Positions 1 to 5,117 of a stretch of DNA of 5,117 nt are shown here, piece after piece. The translations under genes were made by a program, and so were the position numbers. The notes beneath the pieces are model-generated. The model saw nothing but the letters and a program-made list of their open reading frames with translations. It was not told where the DNA came from and did not search any database. Every line of letters begins with the position of its first letter. Within the stretch, counting starts at the first letter, position 1. Origin of the DNA: Candidatus Bathyarchaeota archaeon RBG_13_52_12 (GTDB lineage Archaea > Thermoproteota > Bathyarchaeia > TCS64); contig MEZF01000040.1 in assembly GCA_001774245.1 (NCBI GenBank), positions 36,420-41,536 on the forward strand, in the 5' to 3' direction.

Positions 1-331
1 TAGCCTCGTGGGGCCATACCCCGCCGTGAAGAACGTGTATGTGGAGCGATCGCCCATCCACCACACGAGCCGGATTTCGGTTCCTTTGATACTGTTCCAG
101 GGGCTGGACGATAGAGTTGTGCCGCCTAACCAGTCTGAGATGATATATGAAGCGGTTCGAGGGAGGAAGATCCCAGTGGCGTACATCACATTCGAGGGTG
201 AGGGGCACGGCTTCCGTAAGGCTGAGAGCATCAAGCGCGCACTCGAAGCCGAGTTGTACTTCTATGGGAGGGTCTTCGGATTCGAGTTAGCTGACTCCGT
301 CGAGCCGGTAAAGATTGAGAACATAGGATAA
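1..331 (+). CDS. S9-family serine peptidase, C-terminal end (partial)
   Basis: This is the last 109 residues of an alpha/beta-hydrolase peptidase whose start lies left of the window; codons are in phase from base 2. The S9 family (prolyl oligopeptidase, acylaminoacyl peptidase and dipeptidyl peptidase relatives) cleaves short peptides, usually in the cytoplasm. Seen here: SLVGPYP at residues 1-7, the acid-loop block FQGLDDRVVPPNQ at 32-44 (one Asp of the DD pair is the expected catalytic acid), and GEGHGF at 66-71 with His69 as the expected catalytic His. The helix RALEAELYFYGRVFG (79-93) is the usual closing helix. The nucleophilic Ser and any beta-propeller domain are outside the window, so the exact subfamily cannot be given. 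The frame is intact and ends in TAA. The next gene starts 126 nt later and appears to have its own promoter, so co-transcription is not required. Confidence 0.93.
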   Translation, partial: SLVGPYPAVKNVYVERSPIHHTSRISVPLILFQGLDDRVVPPNQSEMIYEAVRGRKIPVAYITFEGEGHGFRKAESIKRALEAELYFYGRVFGFELADSVEPVKIENIG

Positions 332-415
332 GCCTGTGCTATCCGCGCGCGTGAGTTTCCGCACGAGCTTCAGACATGTACCCTAGAATACCTCCACGGG
401 TCGCATGTGAGAAGT

Positions 416-423
416 CTTAACTA
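416..423 (+). promoter_or_regulatory. Candidate TATA box for the saccharopine dehydrogenase-like gene
   Basis: CTTAACTA follows a purine-rich GAGAAG, resembling an archaeal BRE plus TATA element. Its centre is about 38 nt before ATG 458. A start site about 25 nt downstream would fall near 445, leaving a short leader that begins at the Shine-Dalgarno sequence. It lies inside the reading frame extended to GTG 407, so if it is real, that longer start is wrong. The match is to style only and the box is not a perfect consensus. Confidence 0.35.
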
Positions 424-445
424 TCCTGAACCTTTGAATGTTATT

Positions 446-453
446 GAGGGTGA
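446..453 (+). promoter_or_regulatory. Ribosome binding site that sets the start at ATG 458
   Basis: GAGGGTGA contains GGTGA, complementary to the 3' end of archaeal 16S rRNA, and sits 4 nt before ATG 458. No comparable site precedes the in-frame GTG at 407. The protein from ATG 458 begins directly with the first strand of the Rossmann fold, as expected for this family. Confidence 0.8.
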
Positions 454-457
454 CTTG

Positions 458-1630
458 ATGAAGGTAGCCGTGATCGGTGCCGGCCTAATGGGGCCCACCG
501 TAAGCATGGATTGCCTAGGGAGCCCCGATGTCAGTGAGGTTCTCCTAATCGACATAGACCGCGCGAGGCTAGATCAGGCATCAGCGAGCCTGAACTCGAG
601 GAAGCTCAGGACCACGGTGCAAGACGTTAAGGATCGCACGGGCTTAGCGAATAGCCTGAAGGGCATCGATGTTACCGCCATCACATTGCCTGAGTCAATC
701 CACCACTACGCGATCTGGGGCGCCATCGACGCTGGTTCACACGTCGTCAATCTAAGTTTTCCTCCAATGAGGGACATTGATGCAGTCGATAAAGAGGCCA
801 AGAGTAGGGGCGTCGCGGTGGTGCCTGGGTGCGGCGTTGAGCCGGGTTTAACAGATATGCTTGCGGCTCATGGCATAGACGGACTTGACAAGGTGAAAGC
901 CGTAGACATCTGGTGTGGTGGAATACCGCAGGACCCGAAGCCCCCCCTAGACTATAAGATAGTCTTCGGCGGACCATACCTCCCGCTCTACCCCGGTCCA
1001 GTAAAGGTGATAGAGGGTGGATCGGAGTGTAGCGTACCGCGATACACCCTGGGTGAGCCCATATGCTTCGAGGGTATAGACAGGCCCCTCGAGTGCTTCT
1101 ACGAGGGTTTCCCTGAAACACTTGAGAGGTTGCCGAAGTTTAAAGGCGTCGAGCGCTGCACGGAGAAGACCGTGAGGTACGCTGGGTATTGTGAGAAGAT
1201 CAACTTCCTCGACAGTTGCGGCCTACTGAGCAGGGATCCGGTAATCATCAAGGGCATTAACATAGCCCCGTTCGAGGCCTTCAGCAAAATAATTCATCCG
1301 AAGGTAAGACTGGAGGAGGGCGAGAGGGACATCACTGTCCTGAGGGTGATAGTTGAGGGGGAGAAGGGTGGAAGCTGGGCGAGCTACACCTTCGACATGG
1401 TTGACTTCTATGATGTTGAGAGGAAGGTTACCTCAATGGCGAAGACAACCGCCTACACGGCCGCCATAGTCGCCAGGATGCTCGGTAGAGGAGAGATATC
1501 GGAGAGGGGATTCGTGACCCCGGTTATAGGGATAAAGGGACGTCTCCTAAAACAGCTGTTAGATGAACTCGAGAAGCGTGGAGTAACAATCAAGCAGACC
1601 TACGCCCGTCAATCAAATACCTTCAGCTGA
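458..1630 (+). CDS. Saccharopine dehydrogenase / lysine 6-dehydrogenase-like oxidoreductase
   Basis: A 390-residue NAD(P)-dependent oxidoreductase of the saccharopine dehydrogenase superfamily, expected in the cytoplasm. The N-terminus is a Rossmann domain: strand MKVAVIGAGLMG with the G7-x-G9-x-x-G12 dinucleotide loop, then VLLIDIDR, whose acidic residues D32/D34 at the end of the second strand favour NAD over NADP. GCGVEPGLTDMLAAHG (124-139) is the conserved domain-junction segment. DYKIVF (165-170) followed by PVKVIEGG (181-188) and LECFYEGFPETL (211-222) resemble lysine 6-dehydrogenase-type proteins. The C-terminal helix TSMAKTTAYTAAIVARMLG (325-343) with GFVTPV (351-356) is also typical. 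Length is normal for single-domain members. Known relatives act on lysine, saccharopine or related amino acids, but the substrate here is unproven. An in-frame GTG at 407 would add 17 unlikely residues. Nine cysteines include C125 in the junction loop. It converges on the CBS gene 15 nt away. Confidence 0.88.
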   Translation: MKVAVIGAGLMGPTVSMDCLGSPDVSEVLLIDIDRARLDQASASLNSRKLRTTVQDVKDRTGLANSLKGIDVTAITLPESIHHYAIWGAIDAGSHVVNLSFPPMRDIDAVDKEAKSRGVAVVPGCGVEPGLTDMLAAHGIDGLDKVKAVDIWCGGIPQDPKPPLDYKIVFGGPYLPLYPGPVKVIEGGSECSVPRYTLGEPICFEGIDRPLECFYEGFPETLERLPKFKGVERCTEKTVRYAGYCEKINFLDSCGLLSRDPVIIKGINIAPFEAFSKIIHPKVRLEEGERDITVLRVIVEGEKGGSWASYTFDMVDFYDVERKVTSMAKTTAYTAAIVARMLGRGEISERGFVTPVIGIKGRLLKQLLDELEKRGVTIKQTYARQSNTFS

Positions 1631-1645
1631 ACACTCACGCATAGC

Positions 1646-2119
1646 TCACACGATGTAGAAGTTCATGACCTTCTCCATGTTTTTGGGAGGTATCTCGCTA
1701 CTCTCTTCGAAGAGCTTCCTCATAGTCTTCATGAGAGCCGGGTGTATCCTAGCTATATCTGTTAATGTAACCAGGCCTACAAGTTTCGTATCCGTGTCGC
1801 CCCTCTCCACAACCGGCAGCTTCTTGATCCTGTGCTGGAACATGAGCTCGACTGCTTCCTCCAGCATCGTCTCCGGCTCAACGGTCACCAAGGGCTTCGA
1901 CATCACCTGCCCCACAAGGGTTTTGGCGGGGTCTGCGGAGGCCGCGATCACTCTCTCCAATAAGTCTCTCTCAGTCACGATGCCGACGGCTCTACCATTC
2001 TCCAGAACCACTAGACAGCCAATTTTATTCTCGTTCATTATGTTTGCCGCGTTTAGTATGGTCTGATCTGACTGTATGGTTACAACGTCCTTAACCATGA
2101 CATCTTTTACTTTTAACAA
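1646..2119 (-). CDS. Small protein with two CBS domains
   Basis: A 157-residue protein made almost wholly of a tandem CBS (Bateman) module, which in known families binds AMP, ATP or related adenosyl ligands and responds to energy state. CBS1 spans about residues 7-62 (VMVKDVVTIQ through GIVTERDLL) and CBS2 about 72-128 (VMSKPLVTVEPE through GLVTLTDIA). Both repeats keep the G-x-V-T-x-x-D ribose-binding motif, at 46-52 and 115-121. A short tail ending MEKVMNFYIV has no recognisable effector domain, so the protein is probably a free-standing sensor or partner subunit acting in the cytoplasm. The start is TTG at 2119, chosen because GGGGAG (2125-2130) lies 5 nt upstream. An ATG a little upstream is out of frame. 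The upstream MFS gene on the same strand ends 182 nt away, and a TATA-like box lies in between, so it is probably transcribed alone. Its target is unknown. Confidence 0.92.
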   Translation of the reverse strand: MLKVKDVMVKDVVTIQSDQTILNAANIMNENKIGCLVVLENGRAVGIVTERDLLERVIAASADPAKTLVGQVMSKPLVTVEPETMLEEAVELMFQHRIKKLPVVERGDTDTKLVGLVTLTDIARIHPALMKTMRKLFEESSEIPPKNMEKVMNFYIV

Positions 2120-2124
2120 TGGAA

Positions 2125-2130
2125 CTCCCC
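2125..2130 (-). promoter_or_regulatory. Ribosome binding site for the CBS gene
   Basis: Read on the minus strand this is GGGGAG, 5 nt before the TTG at 2119. It decides the start: the in-frame codon just upstream is CCA, not a start, and the nearby ATG is in another frame. Confidence 0.7.
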
Positions 2131-2165
2131 ATAACGATTAATGGCTGGTGCTCGATTAGAAAAGG

Positions 2166-2172
2166 GTTTAAC
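2166..2172 (-). promoter_or_regulatory. Candidate TATA box for the CBS gene
   Basis: On the minus strand the sequence reads GTTAAAC after T/A-rich TTATTTC. Its centre is about 50 nt before the TTG start, the same geometry as the second MFS gene, and predicts a start site near 2142-2145 with the ribosome binding site in the leader. The core is nearly palindromic: on the plus strand it reads GAAAAGGGTTTAAC, an even better BRE-TATA look-alike, so the direction is uncertain. Confidence 0.4.
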
Positions 2173-2216
2173 GAAATAAGAGTATATTGGGGCAAATAGG
2201 CGAGAGTCACTGGTAT

Positions 2217-2258
2217 GGAGAAAGGAGTGCGCGTGTCAGATTACAGGCATCTTTCTCC
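2217..2258. repeat. 8-bp perfect inverted repeat in the gap after the MFS gene
   Basis: GGAGAAAG (2217-2224) and CTTTCTCC (2251-2258) are perfect reverse complements separated by 26 nt. They lie between the stop of the minus-strand MFS gene (2302) and the CBS gene. A transcript from either strand could fold into this stem. It could be an end-of-transcript structure for the MFS operon, part of a small RNA, or chance. No long T-run follows on the minus strand, which argues against a classical terminator. Confidence 0.45.
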
Positions 2259-2301
2259 GTGTATTGTACAGCATTCCATTAGCGTCGTGCGCATAGTTGA
2301 C

Positions 2302-3558
2302 TTAGCCCTTCTTTTCCAGAAGCCTGGCCTCGTTTCGGAGAAGCAGCGAGTAGAGAGCCGCGGCTACCAGCATGAGGGCTCCACCGAGGTAAGCGGGTGA
2401 GTCCAAGCCCAGCAGCTCCATCATCGTCCCGCCCAACATTGGGGCTACGACGCCTCCGCCGTTCATGGAGATCATCCTAATGCTGTTGGCCGTCGACTTC
2501 TCGTCCTCACCTATGCTCCTCATGAAGATGCTTGTGATGAGCGGTTCGGACATGAAGGCGGTCCCGCTCCTAAGTACATACAGTACGGTCATGATCCCGA
2601 AGCCAGGTGATGTGGGCATCAGCAGCACGAAGAACGCTGATAAGGCGACCCCCATGGTGATGCTTCTGAGGCCGCCGATGCGCCGGGCTACCCCCGCTGC
2701 CAAGCCCTTAGATATCGCCATAGCCAGGTTAGAGACCAGGAATAATGTGCCTAGGGCAGCGGAGTTGACCCCGAATTTCATGTATAAGTAGTAGGGGAAG
2801 AGGCTGAACAGCAGTCCGCCCGCGATGTTTGCGAGGAGCCCGATGCCGCAGATCTTCAGCACCACCCTCCTGGACTTGAGGAAGAGACTGAAGCCCTTCG
2901 ACAGGGTCTCGTTGACGCCCAAGGCGGATTGGTAGATGAATGCGTTCTGGAGGATGAAAAGCAGGGCCGCGGCGATCATCGTCACTCTGTAGGCTTCAAA
3001 GAGTGTGAACCCCATCGAGGATGCTAGGTGTGGTGGTATGAAGCCGCCGAGACTCCCCAGGCTCATTGCGGCGATGTTGAGGAAGCCGTAGAGGCTGAAG
3101 GCCCTTGCCAAGTCGTGGCCCTCGAAGAAGGAGGAGTAGAGAGGCGTGTATACGGTACCGGCGGCGTTGCTCACGCCTATCAACAGGAAGGACATGGCGA
3201 ATGTCTCCACCGAGTTGGCTAAGAAGAAGGTGACCATGGCCAGGATGATAGCTGCTGTGCCGATCATGATCATGGGCCTCTTGCCGATCTTGTCAGCCAG
3301 TATGCCTGCCGGGATCATCAGTATGGTGGTGCTGAGCGCATTCATCATGAATATGAGGCCGAGGCCCTGTGCGTTGAGCCCGTAGGCAGCGATGTACAGC
3401 ATCATCACTGCGTTGAATACCCCGTTGGAGATCCCGTTCATGAGGCCCCCCAAGAGGAAGTACTTTGCATTATGGTTCAGCTTCGAGGGCTTAATGTCGT
3501 CGATGAGACCCTTCCCAGTCCTCTGGATCGCGTTGAAGAAACTGGGGGAGTGATTCAT
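2302..3558 (-). CDS. Major facilitator superfamily transporter (12 helices)
   Basis: A 418-residue polytopic membrane protein with the MFS layout. A polar N-terminus of about 32 residues is followed by roughly six hydrophobic segments (about 33-58, 65-86, 95-115, 118-140, 154-176, 188-210), a cytoplasmic linker around 211-233 with basic SRR, and six more (about 235-258, 266-285, 300-316, 318-340, 361-382, 388-408). The loop 2-3 signature is clear in GILADKIGKRP (85-95), and a degenerate second-half copy appears in ARRIGGLRS (291-299). The length is standard and the frame intact. It probably exports or imports a small molecule by proton or ion coupling. The substrate cannot be told from sequence. 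The ATG at 3558 follows the small upstream gene's stop by 17 nt, with AGGGGGGA (3570-3577) overlapping that stop codon, which points to a two-gene operon and possible translational coupling. The gene ends with TAA at 2302. Confidence 0.93.
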   Translation of the reverse strand: MNHSPSFFNAIQRTGKGLIDDIKPSKLNHNAKYFLLGGLMNGISNGVFNAVMMLYIAAYGLNAQGLGLIFMMNALSTTILMIPAGILADKIGKRPMIMIGTAAIILAMVTFFLANSVETFAMSFLLIGVSNAAGTVYTPLYSSFFEGHDLARAFSLYGFLNIAAMSLGSLGGFIPPHLASSMGFTLFEAYRVTMIAAALLFILQNAFIYQSALGVNETLSKGFSLFLKSRRVVLKICGIGLLANIAGGLLFSLFPYYLYMKFGVNSAALGTLFLVSNLAMAISKGLAAGVARRIGGLRSITMGVALSAFFVLLMPTSPGFGIMTVLYVLRSGTAFMSEPLITSIFMRSIGEDEKSTANSIRMISMNGGGVVAPMLGGTMMELLGLDSPAYLGGALMLVAAALYSLLLRNEARLLEKKG

Positions 3559-3569
3559 CTTCGCTAGTT

Positions 3570-3577
3570 TCCCCCCT
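3570..3577 (-). promoter_or_regulatory. Ribosome binding site for the minus-strand MFS gene, overlapping the upstream stop codon
   Basis: The minus strand reads AGGGGGGA, beginning inside the TAG stop of the 49-residue gene and ending 11 nt before ATG 3558. The spacing is a little long, but no better site is visible. The overlap ties translation of the transporter to that of the small gene. Confidence 0.5.
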
Positions 3578-3725
3578 AATAATATGGGACGAATTTGTGA
3601 TAAAACTCTAGTACACGCCTCAGGGTCTCATCGATGGAGACTTCACAGTATTCCTCTTTTCGGATGAGCTCTCTGAGTGCCTTAAGGTTTTTGAGATTCA
3701 AATCGCTGAACCTGTATTCGATCAT
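3576..3725 (-). CDS. 49-residue small protein, possible ribbon-helix-helix regulator or antitoxin
   Basis: An intact short reading frame from ATG 3725 to TAG 3576 fills the space directly upstream of the minus-strand MFS gene. The protein starts MIEYRFSDLNLKNLKAL, continues RELIRKEEYCEV, and ends SIDETLRRVLEFYHKFVPYY. The predicted order is a short N-terminal strand (about 2-7), a helix (about 9-25) and a second amphipathic helix (about 30-45). This is the size and order of a ribbon-helix-helix DNA-binding protein, and the SIDETLRRVLEFY segment recalls archaeal VapB-like antitoxins. The composition is protein-like, charged and non-repetitive, and the end fits the operon: stop to next ATG is 17 nt. 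There is an in-frame TAA upstream, so it cannot be longer. No clear Shine-Dalgarno sequence precedes the ATG. No toxin gene is visible. The function is inferred from shape and position only. Confidence 0.7.
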   Translation of the reverse strand: MIEYRFSDLNLKNLKALRELIRKEEYCEVSIDETLRRVLEFYHKFVPYY

Positions 3726-3733
3726 GTTTAGTC

Positions 3734-3770
3734 GAGTCCGACTCAGGTGCTCAGCTTATGAAGCGGACTC
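3734..3770. repeat. GAGTC/GACTC repeats, candidate operator
   Basis: GAGTCCG (3734-3740) and CGGACTC (3764-3770) form a perfect 7-bp inverted repeat with starts 30 bp apart, about three helical turns. The left arm is also part of a compact palindrome, GAGTC-C-GACTC (3734-3744), giving three copies of the half-site. They flank the predicted start site of the minus-strand operon, where a bound repressor would block polymerase. The small upstream-encoded protein is a candidate binder. Short repeats of this size can arise by chance. Confidence 0.4.
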
Positions 3771-3773
3771 AAG

Positions 3774-3781
3774 TTTCATAA
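3774..3781 (-). promoter_or_regulatory. Weak candidate TATA box for the small-gene/MFS operon
   Basis: The minus strand reads TTATGAAA about 52 nt before ATG 3725, a spacing similar to the other promoters in this window. It departs from the archaeal TATA consensus and was picked mainly for position. Confidence 0.25.
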
Positions 3782-3854
3782 TCGCTTGAAATAGTGACGT
3801 ATGATGGTCACAAGTTGTTAGTATGACACGCGCGCACCGATGAGAGTATAAACA

Positions 3855-3863
3855 TTTTTAATA
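3855..3863 (+). promoter_or_regulatory. TATA box for the plus-strand MFS gene
   Basis: TTTTTAATA, preceded by ATAAACA, is the best archaeal TATA-like element in the window. A start site about 25 nt downstream would lie near 3885, leaving a leader of about 23 nt that carries the ribosome binding site GGAAGGA at 3892-3898, 9 nt before TTG 3908. Confidence 0.55.
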
Positions 3864-3907
3864 GGATATGACGTGCTTATGGATTCGTCTCGGAAGGAAC
3901 CCATTTT

Positions 3908-5117
3908 TTGGCTGAGAAACCGAAGAGTATCTGGAGGAGCAACCTAGGCGTACTATCGATAACCTCGGGACTATGGATGATCGGGGGCAACATGACGAGC
4001 CCCTTCTGGGGACTTTACGTTCTCTACCTCGGCGGATCCCCGTTCCACATAGGGCTCATCTCCGCTGTGAGTGCAATCCTCAGCCTTCCCACTTCCCTCA
4101 TCGGAGGTCACCTAGCGGATATCATCAGCAGAAAGAAGCTCGTCTACGGGCTTCAATTTGGGTTAGCCCTCAACGGAGTCATCTACGTGCTCGCCCCAAG
4201 CTGGGAGTGGCTTCTCCTTGCGAGATCCATCGATAGCGTGATCTCGGGTCTGCGAAACCCCGCCTTCAGCGCCTTCCTCGCCGACTCGACGAGGGCTGAG
4301 AGGCGGACTATGGATTACGCCCTCTGGAACTCCGTTACGCCACTATTCGGCCTCGTCTCGCCTTACCTGATCGGCGTTCTCATGGATAGGTACGGCATTA
4401 TTCCAGCTCAGAGGTTGGCATACGTTGTCCTTATGGCCATCGCTACTGTGACAGCGTTGATGAGGTACAAGTATCTCGAGGATACTACGAGAGTCGGTGG
4501 GAGTCTCAGATTAGGCTTTGACGCGCTAGTGAGGGAAACCTGGGGCGAATTGAGGGAAACAATCCACGCCCTTTCGCGGCGTGTCCGGGTCTTAATCGTG
4601 CTCGGCTGCCTCTACGCGTTCGCGGTCTCCATGGCCGGCATCTTCGCAGTCACGTTCGCGGTCGAGGACGTCATCCACGTGGCTTCTTCGGACTGGGGTC
4701 TGGTCTCAATGGCGTCGACGATCATAATCGTTGTGTCGAGTGTCCCACTGGCGTTACTTGCCAACAGGCAGGGCAAGCGCATCTTGGTGCTGGCCTCCCT
4801 CCTAGTGACTCCTCTCGCCATTCTCGGATTCGCCTACAGTACGGGTCTCAGCCAGGTCATTTTTTTCTTCAGCGCCATCACTTTCCTCGGTAACCTTGGA
4901 GGCATAGCCAGCCAGGCTCTGTTCACGGACTACTTTCCAAAGGAGCACAGGGGAAGGATTAATGCCCTCATGTCGGTGATTGGATCTACCCAGAACTTCA
5001 GCTTCTCAATGATGGGAGGAGGCATTGTGGGATCGTTAGGAAACGTGGTAGGGGGTATCCTGTACGGCCAGGTCTCCTACTCCGCACCATTCATCGCCGC
5101 GGCCCTTGTGATCGCTG
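3908..5117 (+). CDS. Second major facilitator superfamily transporter, 3' end cut by the window
   Basis: An open frame of 403 codons runs from TTG 3908 to the right edge without a stop. It begins (M)AEKPKSIWRSNLGVL. TTG is the only plausible early start: an in-frame TGA lies at 3869, no ATG or GTG falls between, and GGAAGGA lies 9 nt upstream. MFS features: helix 1 about 12-40, the loop 2-3 signature GGHLADIISRKK (66-77), further first-half helices to about 185, a long charged linker about 186-226 rich in Arg and Glu, and second-half helices from about 227. The second-half motif is weak (LLANRQGKR, 283-291). YFPKEHRGRINAL (342-354) matches the conserved RGR loop before helix 11. The window ends within the last expected helix, so only a few residues are missing. 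It differs clearly from the other transporter and is divergent from it. The substrate is unknown. Confidence 0.92.
   Translation, partial: MAEKPKSIWRSNLGVLSITSGLWMIGGNMTSPFWGLYVLYLGGSPFHIGLISAVSAILSLPTSLIGGHLADIISRKKLVYGLQFGLALNGVIYVLAPSWEWLLLARSIDSVISGLRNPAFSAFLADSTRAERRTMDYALWNSVTPLFGLVSPYLIGVLMDRYGIIPAQRLAYVVLMAIATVTALMRYKYLEDTTRVGGSLRLGFDALVRETWGELRETIHALSRRVRVLIVLGCLYAFAVSMAGIFAVTFAVEDVIHVASSDWGLVSMASTIIIVVSSVPLALLANRQGKRILVLASLLVTPLAILGFAYSTGLSQVIFFFSAITFLGNLGGIASQALFTDYFPKEHRGRINALMSVIGSTQNFSFSMMGGGIVGSLGNVVGGILYGQVSYSAPFIAAALVIA

Larger units (their letters stand above)
3726..3907. other. Divergent intergenic region between the two transporter units
   Basis: These 182 nt separate the minus-strand small gene plus MFS operon from the plus-strand MFS gene. 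No convincing coding sequence or tRNA is present: every short frame I followed stops within about 30 codons. It holds a good plus-strand TATA box, a weaker minus-strand one, and GAGTC/GACTC repeats next to the minus-strand start. It is therefore the likely control region for both transcription units. Confidence 0.65.

Noticed and set aside
747..1121. 124-codon minus-strand open frame inside the dehydrogenase gene
   Set aside because: It lies wholly antisense to a clear conserved gene; its product is Arg/Pro-rich and low in protein-like pattern, as expected of a shadow frame.
1665..2066. 133-codon plus-strand open frame across the CBS gene
   Set aside because: Antisense to the well-supported CBS-pair protein. 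Its Ser/Thr-rich product shows no recognisable family pattern.
2215..2400. 61-codon plus-strand frame starting in the gap after the MFS gene
   Set aside because: No ribosome binding site, about half of it is antisense to the MFS C-terminus, and the residues do not resemble a folded protein. Kept only as an alternative within the gap finding.
2465..3385. Three plus-strand frames (2465-2791, 3028-3222, 3146-3385) across the minus-strand MFS gene
   Set aside because: All are antisense shadows of the transporter. Hydrophobic stretches in them mirror its membrane-segment codons.
3729..3800. tRNA-like appearance of the GAGTC-bearing segment
   Set aside because: Arms resembling a T-loop are present but I could not assemble an acceptor stem, D arm and anticodon arm in the right order.
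3794..3811. GTGAC-N8-GTCAC inverted repeat between the two candidate TATA boxes
   Set aside because: Arms of only 5 bp with no extension into the flanks; several such pairs are expected by chance in a region of this size.
3879..3947. ATG 3879 as a start for the plus-strand transporter region
   Set aside because: It is out of frame with the transporter and stops at TAG after 22 codons, overlapping the real ribosome binding site and N-terminus.
3973..4236. 87-codon plus-strand frame inside the second MFS gene
   Set aside because: It is out of frame with the transporter, which continues unbroken through it with conserved motifs. The product is Arg/Pro/His-rich noise.
4612..4821. 69-codon minus-strand frame inside the second MFS gene
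   Set aside because: Antisense to a continuous conserved coding region, with no ribosome binding site or family signal.

Overview
The window looks archaeal, probably a TACK-type lineage such as Bathyarchaeia or another Thermoproteota member. The lineage is inferred from style, not from a marker gene. The supporting signs are TTG starts on two genes, strong Arg AGG/AGA and Ile ATA use in a moderately GC-rich sequence, A/T-rich TATA-like boxes about 40-50 nt before starts instead of -35/-10 pairs, and protein families common in archaea. I see no rRNA, tRNA, CRISPR array or insertion sequence.

Layout from left to right. (1) The 3' end of an S9-family serine peptidase (+), ending at 331. (2) A complete saccharopine dehydrogenase / lysine 6-dehydrogenase-like oxidoreductase (+), best started at ATG 458, ending at 1630. 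(3) Convergent with it and only 15 nt away, a 157-residue protein made of two CBS domains (-), 1646-2119, with a TTG start. (4) A 182-nt gap (2120-2301) holding the CBS promoter and an unexplained 8-bp inverted repeat. (5) A 12-helix major facilitator superfamily (MFS) transporter (-), 2302-3558. (6) Directly upstream of it, in an apparent two-gene operon, a 49-residue gene (-), 3576-3725, that is easy to miss. It is predicted strand-helix-helix and may be a ribbon-helix-helix regulator or orphan antitoxin. (7) A 182-nt divergent promoter region (3726-3907) with GAGTC/GACTC repeats. (8) A second, different MFS transporter (+), starting at TTG 3908 and running off the right edge.

How the genes fit together: the peptidase and the amino-acid-dehydrogenase-like enzyme would suit peptide and amino-acid catabolism. 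The CBS protein may be a small adenine-nucleotide sensor. The right half is a divergent pair of MFS carriers, one preceded by a possible small DNA-binding protein. That arrangement suggests a self-regulated efflux or uptake locus, but neither the substrates nor the regulator's function can be read from sequence alone. No clearly new system is visible. The best leads are the small gene with its repeat-bearing promoter and the unexplained 2120-2301 gap.
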